DNA of 64,000 bases from Micropruina sp. (GTDB lineage Bacteria; Actinomycetota; Actinomycetes; Propionibacteriales; Propionibacteriaceae): assembly GCA_016711205.1 (NCBI GenBank), contig JADJTM010000003.1, positions 535,671 through 599,670 on the forward strand. The letters are read 5' to 3'. The notes below the pieces were generated by a model. It was not told the DNA's origin. It did no database searches and saw only the letters and a program-made list of their open reading frames with translations. Positions 18,871 to 27,004 of this stretch are shown one piece after another (within the stretch, counting starts at the first letter, position 1; every line of letters starts with the position of its first letter). The position numbers and the translations under genes were made by a program.

Positions 18871-18903
18871 GACCTGTCGAACGGGTCTAGGGGGGTATCC
18901 GTC

Positions 18904-19719
18904 ATGAAATCACGACGACTTGCGCGCACCTTCGCTGCGATGGCTGCCGCGGGAGCGGTTCTGATCGGCGTGGCCGCCGTCTACTGGGATCCGAAGTTCA
19001 AGTCCGAGTGGGCGCCCGACGTCGCGGCATCGACCATCACTGCGGACGAGTTGACCAAGGCCGCGGCCGTCACCGTCTACTTCAGTCACATGTCCGTGGG
19101 CCAGAACATCATGGGCGGCGTCAAGGCTCTGTACACCGCGAAGGGCCTACCTCAGCCGAACGTCGTCAGCGCCGAGCGCGATCAGAGCGTCGCTGCCCCC
19201 ACCGGGGGCATAGTCGATGTGAAGGTCGGGGACAACGGTCACCCCAGGTGGAAGCTCGCGACCTTTGACAAGGGACTTCGCGCCGGCATGGCCAGCGACG
19301 TCGACGTGGCCATGCTCAAGTTCTGCTATGTCGACATCACCTGGCGCACCAATGTCGAGGAGATCTTCGGCCTCTACAAGTCCACCTTGGACGCATTGCA
19401 GAAGGACTTCCCCAACGTGAAGTTCCTGCATTCCACGGTCCCCCTGCGGGTCGGGCCGGACGGACTCAAGGACCACATCAAGGCGGTCATCGGTCGAGAC
19501 GACAATGTGGCGCGTAACCGCTACAACGCGCTCGTGCGGGCCACCTACCCGGCGGACCAGATCTTCGACCTCGCCGCGGTCGAGTCAACCGCACCCGACG
19601 GTGCGTCCCTGACCACCCTCTACCCCGGCTACAGCGACGACGGCGCGCACCTCAATCCCACCGGCTCATCGCTGGTGGCCGCCGCCCTGCTCAAGAAGTT
19701 CGCTGCCGCGTCCGCCTGA
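18904..19719 (+). CDS. Exported SGNH-like hydrolase
   Basis: The 271-aa product starts with a basic region and a hydrophobic segment (FAAMAAAGAVLIGVAAVYW) that is a signal anchor or signal peptide. The domain has VYFSHMSVGQNIMGG, where the serine of HMSVG can be the nucleophile, MLKFCYVDITW in place of the usual Asn block, and YSDDGAHLNPTG with the Asp and His of block V. This is a variant SGNH arrangement. It lies between the ligase and acpS genes and could hydrolyse or transfer the acyl group made by the module outside the membrane. That role is inferred. Confidence 0.7.
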   Translation: MKSRRLARTFAAMAAAGAVLIGVAAVYWDPKFKSEWAPDVAASTITADELTKAAAVTVYFSHMSVGQNIMGGVKALYTAKGLPQPNVVSAERDQSVAAPTGGIVDVKVGDNGHPRWKLATFDKGLRAGMASDVDVAMLKFCYVDITWRTNVEEIFGLYKSTLDALQKDFPNVKFLHSTVPLRVGPDGLKDHIKAVIGRDDNVARNRYNALVRATYPADQIFDLAAVESTAPDGASLTTLYPGYSDDGAHLNPTGSSLVAAALLKKFAAASA

Positions 19720-19735
19720 TCGAGAGCCGGATCCC

Positions 19736-20161
19736 TTGTCCCTGTGTGGAATCGGGATCGACGTCACCGACATCGGACGAATCGAACGACTGGTCGCGAC
19801 CGGCGGGGACCGCTTCGTCCGACGGTGGTTCACCTCGCCGGAGGTGGATGAGTGCCGCGACTCGCGGGGCCGCACCTCGCCCCACAGACTGGCCGTCCGC
19901 TTCGCCGCCAAGGAGGCGGCCTGGAAAGCACTCGGCGGGGATGCGCGCGAGGGCGTCCCGTGGCGGCTGATCGAGGTGCGCTCGTCGCGGGCGGGCGGCT
20001 TCTCGGTGTCCTTCTCGGGGAGGCTGGCCGACTCGCACACCGAAGGCCTGACCTTCCACATCAGCGTCTCGACCACCGGCACGACTGCGACCGTGTTCAC
20101 GGTTGCCGAGCGTGAGGACGTGGGGCTGCCCGGGGATTCGTCGGCTGCAGATCGACCGTGA
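19736..20161 (+). CDS. acpS: Holo-ACP synthase
   Basis: The 141-aa product has the AcpS signatures CGIGIDVTDIGRIER (Mg-binding Asp) and RFAAKEAAWKAL (catalytic Glu/Lys block). It transfers the 4'-phosphopantetheine of CoA to the ACP serine. It starts at a TTG (19736), 16 nt after the SGNH stop. AcpS is normally encoded with lipid or cell-wall genes; here its place beside an ACP and an ACP ligase suggests it may be devoted to that ACP, or may be the cell's only copy. The C-terminal 15 residues are an unusual polar tail. Confidence 0.88.
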   Translation: MSLCGIGIDVTDIGRIERLVATGGDRFVRRWFTSPEVDECRDSRGRTSPHRLAVRFAAKEAAWKALGGDAREGVPWRLIEVRSSRAGGFSVSFSGRLADSHTEGLTFHISVSTTGTTATVFTVAEREDVGLPGDSSAADRP

Positions 20162-20232
20162 CTCCGGTTCCGGTGAGCTCCTCGGCTCGTCGGGCGGCGC
20201 TCACCTACGCCCCTGCAGCCGCCACCGGGGTA

Positions 20233-21624
20233 TCACCTGCTCCAGAGCTCCCGGTATCGGGCGGCCGTCCGGGACTGGGAACCTCTGATTGCACCACCGG
20301 CACCGTTGTCGCGCAGCAGGATGTGGTCGAGCGCGTATCCGTCGATGTTGAAGAACGTCTCGAAGACCAACTGGCCCGCCCCGGTGCCGGCGTTCTTGCG
20401 CATCCAGTCGTACATGGCGCTGATGAAGCCGGGGGCGTCGCCGCCACCGCCGGCGGTCCACGGGTTGGCGGAGTTCGCCCACTCGGTGATGGCGATCGGC
20501 TTCCCGACGGCCAACGCGCGCTGCCGTGCGGCCTCGAGCAGGCGCATGGTCGGTGCGCCGTCCTCGCGCCACGGCCACGCGTTGTAGATGGTGCAGCCGA
20601 TGAGGTCGTAGGTGTCGGGGGCCGGCATCATGGCATCGGGGACGTCGCGCGAGCAGGCTGCGGGGAGCACGAGTTCAACCTCGGGGAACTCCTGCCGCCA
20701 GATCGCCGCCACGCGGGCCCAGGCGTTGCGGAAGTCGGTGTAGCCTTGCGCTGTGCGCGTAACGCTCCAAGCCATCCAGTCGCCGTTGTACTCATAGAAC
20801 GGCGAGACATAGGTGGCGCCCTTGCCGGCGCGCAGTCGCCGGGTGTTCTGTGCGGCGGCGCGCCACCAGGCGTCCATGTCGCCGCGGGCGACGGCCGCAT
20901 AGGAACGCCATCCCCGCACTCCCTTCCAGTCCGGCCCCGGGCTGAACGACAGGCTCATCGGGCCGTTGAAGCCGGCCCATGAGTTGTGTACCGCGGGGTT
21001 GATGCCCCATACGTCGGGGGTGTGCGGCCAGGTCTGGCCGATCTGGACTTGGCGGCCCCGCCAGTCACCGAAGTACTTGGCCGGATTCGGTCCGTTCCCG
21101 TGTTCTCGGGTGGCGACACCTGACAGCCAGCCGGTGGCGGTCGGCGCGTTGGCGATCGGGGGCGGCGACGAGATCGACGACGACGGGTTGGCACTGGCGG
21201 GTGGTGACGTCGGCTGCGTCGGCACCGGCGGGAGCGTCGGAGCCGGGGCAGTGGGTGCAGGCTGCGGAGTGCCGAGAACGATCGTGACACTGCCGGCGCC
21301 GACCGAGGACTTGACCGTGAGTGTGTACCGGGCGCCTCTGACCAGGTGATTGAACGTCCACGACCGGAGGTTGGACGGCACCGTGGCCGACCACGGTCCG
21401 TAGCCGCCCGAGTCCTTGCCGTCTCGTCCGACGACCCAGCCGTCGGGAGGGTTGGTCGCCGACACCCAGGTGACGGTCGCGCGATCCTCCGACTGTGTGA
21501 CGGCGACGGCAAGTTCCGGTCCGGCCGAAGCGACGGTCGGCGCGGCGAGACTGCTGCCGGCGACGACCAGAAGACACAGGAGGGAGATCACGACGCGAGT
21601 GAGCGTCTTGGCAGTGCGTGACAC
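20233..21624 (-). CDS. Secreted GH26-like glycoside hydrolase
   Basis: The 463-aa product (GTG start at 21624) has a Sec signal peptide ending near PTVASA, a roughly 90-aa fibronectin-III-like domain (ATVTWVSATNPPDGW to RYTLTVKSS), a Pro/Ser/Thr linker and a catalytic TIM-barrel-like domain. Motifs VSPFYEYNGDWMAW and IAITEWANSAN provide two glutamates in the spacing of GH26-type mannanase or related enzymes. It probably cuts the exopolysaccharide made nearby. The convergent acpS gene ends 71 bp away. Confidence 0.78.
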   Translation of the reverse strand: MSRTAKTLTRVVISLLCLLVVAGSSLAAPTVASAGPELAVAVTQSEDRATVTWVSATNPPDGWVVGRDGKDSGGYGPWSATVPSNLRSWTFNHLVRGARYTLTVKSSVGAGSVTIVLGTPQPAPTAPAPTLPPVPTQPTSPPASANPSSSISSPPPIANAPTATGWLSGVATREHGNGPNPAKYFGDWRGRQVQIGQTWPHTPDVWGINPAVHNSWAGFNGPMSLSFSPGPDWKGVRGWRSYAAVARGDMDAWWRAAAQNTRRLRAGKGATYVSPFYEYNGDWMAWSVTRTAQGYTDFRNAWARVAAIWRQEFPEVELVLPAACSRDVPDAMMPAPDTYDLIGCTIYNAWPWREDGAPTMRLLEAARQRALAVGKPIAITEWANSANPWTAGGGGDAPGFISAMYDWMRKNAGTGAGQLVFETFFNIDGYALDHILLRDNGAGGAIRGSQSRTAARYRELWSR

Positions 21625-21825
21625 CGGGAGACCTTTCGATCAGGGCTGTTAGCAGAACCAGCGCCCCGGCACCGGCATACCCCGGTGGTCCCCCCATGCA
21701 TCCGGATGCCGTCGAGAGTATCAGGGCTGGCCCGAGTTGCCACATCGCGCGCATCCCGGCCGACTCCGTGGGCCGGACCGTTCAGCCGCCGGGCGCACCG
21801 CAAATGTGGCCAGTGAGGCAGCCTG

Positions 21826-22278
21826 CTACTCCGGCCGGACGCCCTGGCCGGCGTGGTCTGCGGAGGCTGTCGCGACCTCCTGGTTCAGGTACGCCCGGAA
21901 CCGATCGGCGATCTCCAACTGCTGTTTGAGCGCTACCCAGCGTTCCTCGACGATCTCGGTGAACCCGTCGAGGACCTCGAGCGCGGCCCGACGTCGCGCG
22001 GGGTCGTCATCCAGCGAGTGATCGGCTGCCGTGAGGAACCGGCTGATCTCGTCGAGCGAGAAGCCGAGGGGGCGCATCGACATGATGAACAGGAACCGTT
22101 GCAGGTCGCGCATCGAGTAGAGACGAAACCCGCCGGGAGTGCGGGCCGGAGTGATCAGGCCCTCGTCCTCGTAGTGGCGGATGCTGCGATGACTCAGCCC
22201 CAACCGGGCCGCGATCTCGCCGATCCGCATGGTCGCAGCGGCGTCCAGACGAGCCAACTCGGCCAGCGGCAGCGGCAT
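21826..22278 (-). CDS. MerR-family transcription regulator
   Basis: A MerR winged-helix domain begins at RIGEIAARLGLSHRSIRHYEDEGLI and is followed by GGFRLYSMRDLQRFLFIMSMR and a C-terminal dimer coiled coil. There is no Cys-rich metal site and no large effector domain. The start is uncertain: ATG 22278 (150 aa) or ATG 22230 (the exact fold start). It is transcribed away from the acyltransferase-3 gene, and the spacer contains two copies of a palindromic site that it may bind. Confidence 0.85.
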   Translation of the reverse strand: MPLPLAELARLDAAATMRIGEIAARLGLSHRSIRHYEDEGLITPARTPGGFRLYSMRDLQRFLFIMSMRPLGFSLDEISRFLTAADHSLDDDPARRRAALEVLDGFTEIVEERWVALKQQLEIADRFRAYLNQEVATASADHAGQGVRPE

Positions 22279-22355
22279 CTCCGGCGGTGTTCGCACGCTG
22301 CAGCCTAACCCCCGCGCCCCCGGCCCGCACGGACCCGCGATCTTCCGGAACAAAT

Positions 22356-22370
22356 CTGACGTAACGTTAG
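22356..22370. promoter_or_regulatory. Operator-like palindrome, copy 1
   Basis: CTGACGTAACGTTAG is an imperfect palindrome fitting CTnACGTnACGTnAG. It lies between the divergent MerR and acyltransferase genes, 24 bp (start to start) from a second copy. Confidence 0.55.
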
Positions 22371-22379
22371 GGATGGAAG

Positions 22380-22394
22380 CTCACGTCACGTAAG
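22380..22394. promoter_or_regulatory. Operator-like palindrome, copy 2
   Basis: CTCACGTCACGTAAG fits the same CTnACGTnACGTnAG pattern as the copy at 22356. It ends 22 nt before the acyltransferase ATG at 22417, so a bound regulator could block that gene's transcription. Confidence 0.55.
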
Positions 22395-22416
22395 ATTCTG
22401 GCCGGGGGAATAGAAG

Positions 22417-23595
22417 ATGTCACGTGGCAAGACACCGTCATCGGGCAATTCGCGGACGACCCAGACGTTCGCACAGGGCTTGGCAGGCCGAAGCAACGCC
22501 TTCGGGCTGCTTCGCCTCGTGCTTGCCGTGCTGGTGATCGTCAGTCACGCCTTTCCGGTGGGCGGCTGGGGACCGGACCCGATGGGTGGCTGGACTCGCG
22601 GCCAGGCCGAACTGGGGGATCTCGCCGTCGTCGGGTTCTTCGCCGTCAGCGGCTACCTGATCACCCTGAGCGCTCGCCGGACGCCCCTGATCGCCTACCT
22701 GTGGCGCCGGTTCCTACGGATCATGCCGGCGTTCTGGTTCGTGTTGCTCTTCACCGCGCTCGTCGTCGGTCCGCTGTACTATGGGCGCGGTCAGGGCAGC
22801 CTCACCGGGTACTTTGACGAACCCGAGGGACCCGGGTCGTTCGTCGGCGCGAACGCACTCCTGATGATGCGACAGTTCACCATCCACGGCGTGTTCGCCG
22901 AGGCTCCGATCGGTCAAGGTGTGCTCAATGGCAGTCTGTGGACGCTCTTCTTCGAGGCCGTCTGTTACCTGATCGTCGGTGGCTTGGCGGTCGTGGGACT
23001 GCTGTCCGAGCGGCGCCGCTGGGTCGTTCCCGCTCTCGCCGCAGCCTTCTACAGCGTCTCGGTGGTGACCTTGTTCATCTCGGTGACCAGCTTCACCGTG
23101 GTTGAGCTTGCGCGGCTGGGCTCCGTCTTCCTGACCGGCGCGACGGTTGCCCTGTTCCGTGACCGGCTGCCGTTCGCCGGCTGGATCGCCGCGTTGTGCG
23201 CGGTGACCGTTGTGACGACGGCGCTGGTGGGGGGCTTGCGCACGATCGGCTACGTGGCGCTGTGCTACCTGATTCTCTGGGCGGCCGGACGGGCGCCACG
23301 CAGGTTGCACAGGATCGGATCGACCAACGATCTGTCCTACGGCGTCTACATCTTCGCCTGGCCCGTGCAGATGGCGCTCGCCATCCACGGGGTTCCGGCC
23401 TGGGGCATCGGCTGGTACATCGTGAGTTGCGTCTTGGTCGTACTTCCCCTCGCAGCCATGAGTTGGTGGCTGATCGAGAAACCTGCCATGAAGCTCAAGA
23501 ACAAGCTCCCCTGGGCATCGGGTGCCGCAGTCCGTACCGGAGCGGCTGCTTGTGCGGATGCCGCGACCCCGAGCCGGTCGCCGGCCGCGGGGTAG
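22417..23595 (+). CDS. Acyltransferase-3 membrane protein (OafA-like)
   Basis: The 392-aa product has the ten-helix pattern of the acyltransferase-3 family: NAFGLLRLVLAVLVIVSHAFPVGG with the conserved His, then GDLAVVGFFAVSGYLI, YLWRRFLRIMPAFWF with the Arg-rich motif, and NGSLWTLFFEAVCYL. The C-terminus carries a GVYIFAWPVQ block. Such proteins O-acylate sugars using cytosolic acyl-CoA. The ATG at 22417 follows a GGGGGAA tract. It is divergent from the MerR gene and probably under its control. Confidence 0.88.
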   Translation: MSRGKTPSSGNSRTTQTFAQGLAGRSNAFGLLRLVLAVLVIVSHAFPVGGWGPDPMGGWTRGQAELGDLAVVGFFAVSGYLITLSARRTPLIAYLWRRFLRIMPAFWFVLLFTALVVGPLYYGRGQGSLTGYFDEPEGPGSFVGANALLMMRQFTIHGVFAEAPIGQGVLNGSLWTLFFEAVCYLIVGGLAVVGLLSERRRWVVPALAAAFYSVSVVTLFISVTSFTVVELARLGSVFLTGATVALFRDRLPFAGWIAALCAVTVVTTALVGGLRTIGYVALCYLILWAAGRAPRRLHRIGSTNDLSYGVYIFAWPVQMALAIHGVPAWGIGWYIVSCVLVVLPLAAMSWWLIEKPAMKLKNKLPWASGAAVRTGAAACADAATPSRSPAAG

Positions 23596-23604
23596 CGGAG
23601 ACGT

Positions 23605-23687
23605 GCCGGCGGGGGCCCGCGGCCGGGGGGGGGCGGGGCCCCCCCCCCCGGGGGGGGCCCGGCCGGGGGGGGGGGGGGGCGCCCGCC
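23605..23687. other. 83-nt stretch without A or T
   Basis: Runs of 9 G (23625-23633), 11 C (23639-23649), 8 G (23650-23657) and 15 G (23665-23679) occur in a stretch that contains no A or T. It lies directly downstream of the acyltransferase-3 gene and is followed by a small hairpin, GGGCTC/GAGCCC at 23689-23702, that could be part of a terminator. Natural sequence of this kind is very rare, so an assembly or base-calling fault is likely. Confidence 0.6.
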
Positions 23688-23779
23688 AGGGCTCAGGAGC
23701 CCGCGCGGTCGGCCGACCCGGGTAGAGTGTTGCGGTCGGTCCCACCGCACCGCCCACGCCCCGATCGTCAAGAGGTTTC

Positions 23780-24748
23780 ATGTCCACCCCCTTATCCGAC
23801 CGTTCACCTCTGGCGCGCACGGAGGTCGTTTTGGTCTCCTATCGCAGCAGGTCGCACGTGGAGGAGTTGATCGCGGGCTGGCCGTCCGACCTGAGCATCG
23901 TCGTGGTGGACAACGCCGGCAACGTGGACGGGCTGGCCGAACTCAGCGCGGCCCACTCCAACGTGCGGTACGTCGACGGTGGCGGCCAGGGATTCGGCCG
24001 GGCGGCCAACCTGGGAGCCTTCTCATCGACCAAGGACTTCCTCGTCTTCGTCAATCCTGATTGCCGCCCGACGGCGACGCACCTCGAGGCGCTGGTGGTC
24101 GGGGTGGCCTCCGACGATAGCGCCGCCTCCCACGCGGCCACCATGACGGGTCATGACGGCTCCATCGAGGCCGGCGTCGGAGGCTGGGAGCCTTCCCTCC
24201 GGAGGCTGACCGTGCATGCGCTCGGACTCGGATGGGTGTTCCGCAAAGCTGGCTTGTTCGCATTCCCCACCCCTGGGGAGCATTCCGCCGTCGATTGGAC
24301 CACCGGCGCCTGCCTGGCGACGCGCGCCGACCGGTTCCGCGAACTCGGCGGATTCGACGAGTCGTTCTACGTGTATGCCGAGGACGTCAGCTTCGGCCGC
24401 AGCGCCCGGCTGGCCGGCCTCCGGACGGTGCTGCGGGAGGACGTCCTGGTGCGGCACGGGTCGGGCAGTTCGGGCGCCCCATCGCTGGAGATGCTGCGGC
24501 TGCGCGGGGCGTCCTTCGCCGGCTATCTGACCCGCTACCACCGCTCCAGGGCGTGGCCGATGCGGGGGCTGATGGTGCTAGGCGCACTGGTCCGTGGATT
24601 GGCCGCCGCACTCCGCGGGCGACGCGACGTCGCCGCGCAACAGTGGGCGTTCATCGCCGGAACGGTCACGATGACCGCCTACGTGGGTGGCCAGGAGGTG
24701 GCCGCCCGGCGGCTGGCCGAGGTCACCGGCTCGGCGCAACCGTCCTAA
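23780..24748 (+). CDS. GT2 glycosyltransferase, rhamnosyltransferase-like
   Basis: The 322-aa GT-A protein has VVLVSYRSRSHVEELI, IVVVDNAGN, FGRAANLGA, the DxD-like VFVNPDCRP, and GGFDESFYVYAEDVSFGRSARLAG as catalytic block. It belongs to the same broad group as the protein at 5330-6277. A hydrophobic tail region (GLMVLGALVRGLAAAL) may touch the membrane. Its last 26 bp overlap, tail to tail, the convergent GT2 gene. Confidence 0.87.
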   Translation: MSTPLSDRSPLARTEVVLVSYRSRSHVEELIAGWPSDLSIVVVDNAGNVDGLAELSAAHSNVRYVDGGGQGFGRAANLGAFSSTKDFLVFVNPDCRPTATHLEALVVGVASDDSAASHAATMTGHDGSIEAGVGGWEPSLRRLTVHALGLGWVFRKAGLFAFPTPGEHSAVDWTTGACLATRADRFRELGGFDESFYVYAEDVSFGRSARLAGLRTVLREDVLVRHGSGSSGAPSLEMLRLRGASFAGYLTRYHRSRAWPMRGLMVLGALVRGLAAALRGRRDVAAQQWAFIAGTVTMTAYVGGQEVAARRLAEVTGSAQPS

Positions 24749-25748
24749 GCCGCGAGCTGCCGCTGGCCAGGTAGGGCTGCCGGTTGAGCACCAGCGCCTC
24801 GAGCATTCCCAGGCCCCACCCGGTATGCACCGCCACGAATGATGCCGGGAGTGCCGCGACGGCGGTCTCGGCGTCCTGATCGCGCATGCGCCAGGCCTTT
24901 AGGCTGGCGAGCGCAACCAGCGCTCCGTATGGGGTCAGGAACAGCCACATCGCCGGCCGTAAGAGCCCGGCGACCAGCAACAGCCCGCCGCCCGCGACGA
25001 ACGCCGGAGGCACCAGGTGCCGCAACCGGATCGCGCCGGCGCCGTTCTTCCGGATCATCTGGCCCTTGCCGCGGCCGTAGCGGCGGTACTGCCGGAACAG
25101 GCGGGGGAGCGTCTCCTGTACATGCCAGCCGATCACCATCGCCGGGTCGAAGCCGATCAGGTGACCCGCGCGGATCAGTCGGTGATCGAAGTCGACATCC
25201 TCGTTCACCAGGAGCGATTCGTCCCAGCCGCCGATCGCACGCGCCGCTGCCGCCCGCGTGACGCCGAAGGACGCATGGTCGGTGAGCTGCGGCTCGGTGG
25301 CGAAATGGTTGATCGAATCCCCGATCGCCGCCGGACTCGAGAGGGTGAGGGCGATCGCCCGTCCGACAGGGGTGAACGCGATCCCCTTGCGGCAACCGCC
25401 CACCGACGCCAGCCGGTCATTCCGGCGCAGCCAGGCCACACCGCGGCGCAGGTAGTCGGGCGAGACCTCCGAGTGTGCGTCGATCCGGGCGACGAACTCG
25501 TGGCTGGCAGCGTTCAGGCCGAGGTTCAGCGCGATCGGGATCAGGTTGCGCGGGTTGGGGATCACCTTGACCCGGGGGTCACTGGCGGCGATCTCATCGA
25601 GGATCTCACCGGTGCGGTCGACCGACTGGCCGTGGATCACCAGCAGTTCGATCTCGACGTCCTGCTGGCTTAACACACGTTCGATCGTCCGGGCGATCGT
25701 CTTTTCCTCGTTGAGTGCGGGCATCAGCACGGAGATGCCTGATTTCAT
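24723..25748 (-). CDS. GT2 glycosyltransferase, ExoA-like
   Basis: With the ATG at 25748 the product is 341 aa. It begins GISVLMPALNEEKTIARTI, has FVARIDAHSEVSPDYL as DxD region, GGWDESLLVNEDVDFDHRL as the ED motif and RRYGRGKGQM as the Q/RxxRW-like element. Two C-terminal membrane segments (FVAGGGLLLVAGLLRPAMWLF) follow. This layout matches succinoglycan ExoA-type enzymes. The predicted role is addition of a hexose on the cytosolic face. Confidence 0.85.
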   Translation of the reverse strand: MKSGISVLMPALNEEKTIARTIERVLSQQDVEIELLVIHGQSVDRTGEILDEIAASDPRVKVIPNPRNLIPIALNLGLNAASHEFVARIDAHSEVSPDYLRRGVAWLRRNDRLASVGGCRKGIAFTPVGRAIALTLSSPAAIGDSINHFATEPQLTDHASFGVTRAAAARAIGGWDESLLVNEDVDFDHRLIRAGHLIGFDPAMVIGWHVQETLPRLFRQYRRYGRGKGQMIRKNGAGAIRLRHLVPPAFVAGGGLLLVAGLLRPAMWLFLTPYGALVALASLKAWRMRDQDAETAVAALPASFVAVHTGWGLGMLEALVLNRQPYLASGSSRLRTVAPSR

Positions 25749-25781
25749 CGGAAGTCCTTCCTGGCGATTACGATGATCGCC

Positions 25782-27004
25782 ATGTCTCGTCGCTGGATAG
25801 TAGTTGCCGGTGCGCCCTTCATGCCCGCGCAGGATGGCGGGGAACGGGAGCACCTCGGATTCGTCGAGTCATTGGTGGATGCCGGCTGGCTGGCTGGCCT
25901 GGTGGTTCCGACCGACGCCGATCCGGCCAAGCTGGGGCGCACGGACGACCTCGATCTGATCCGGGAGCTGATCGCCCCCGCGCCGCTTTTCTCACCCCGC
26001 GGCGTCGATCGGTGCAGGCAGCGATTCGGCTGAACACGCCCTATGTGGTGGCGTCTCGGCCGGTGCCGCATGACTTGGTCGCCCGCATCGGGATGCAGGT
26101 TCCCGACGCTGACGGGGTGGTGGCTTTCGCCTTCAAGTCGATCGCCATCGCGCACGCTCTGGCCGAAGGGCTCGGTCTTCCGGCGGTGCTGCGCCAGCAT
26201 AACCTGGAGGGCCCCTATCATCGGGCGCTCGCCGGGTCGTTGAAGCCGCCCAAGTCGTGGGTGGTCGGCGTCGAGGCCGCCCGCATCGACCGTTACGACG
26301 CCTCCCTGGAACACTCCCGCTGGCTGCGGGGGATCGGCGACATTTCCGCCACGGATGCCAAGACCCGCGCCGGTCGCTCGGCAGTCCCGGTCGCCCACGT
26401 GCCCACGTTCGCCCTGGGGCCGCGAGCCACCTGGACCGGGCCGACGTGGCGGCGCCCAGCCGAACCGGTCGTGGTGTTCGTCGGTGCGCTGCACGTCGGG
26501 ACGAACCACGATGCCATCGAGTGGTTCGCGGACCATGTCTGGCCGTTGGTGCGGGCCGCGCACCCCGGTGTCCGCTGGCAGATCGTTGGCCGGTCGCCGT
26601 CGCAACGGGTCCACGAACTGGTCGCCCGCACGCCGGGCGCCGAACTGCATCCCGATGTCCCCGACCCACGCGACTACCTGCGCGCGGCGTCCGTTGCGGT
26701 GAATCCGACCGTGTCCGGGTCGGGGGTCAACATCAAGCTCGTCGAGTACCTCTCGGTGGGAATCCCCGTCGTGAGCACCAGCAAGGGCCAGGCGGGTGTG
26801 GGCCTCACTCCCGGGGTCGATCTGCGCGTCGCCGACGATCCGGCAAACTTCGCCGAGCAGGTCAATCACCTGCTCGCCTCACCCGGTGACGCGGAGCGGC
26901 TGGGCGCTTCGGGCCTGGCCACCGCAACCAGGATTCTGGACGTCCGCGCCAGCCTGGCGACCATGGCGGACCTCATGGACCGCCCACCGGCTGGCGCGCG
27001 GTGA
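25782..27004 (+). CDS. GT4 glycosyltransferase, frameshifted
   Basis: Residues 1-75 (SRRWIVVAGAPFMPAQDGGE on) are in one frame and stop at 26031-26033. The rest (QAAIRLNTPYVVASRPVP to the end at 27004) is in the frame one base earlier. Adding one C to the CCCC run at about 25994-25997 joins them as APLFSPPRRRSVQAAIRL. The repaired protein is a complete GT-B enzyme of about 407 aa with VVVFVGALHVGTNHDAIEW and VSGSGVNIKLVEYLSVGIPVV. The break is probably a sequencing error. It starts at ATG 25782 (or 25773) and ends 32 bp inside the convergent polymerase gene. Confidence 0.8.
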
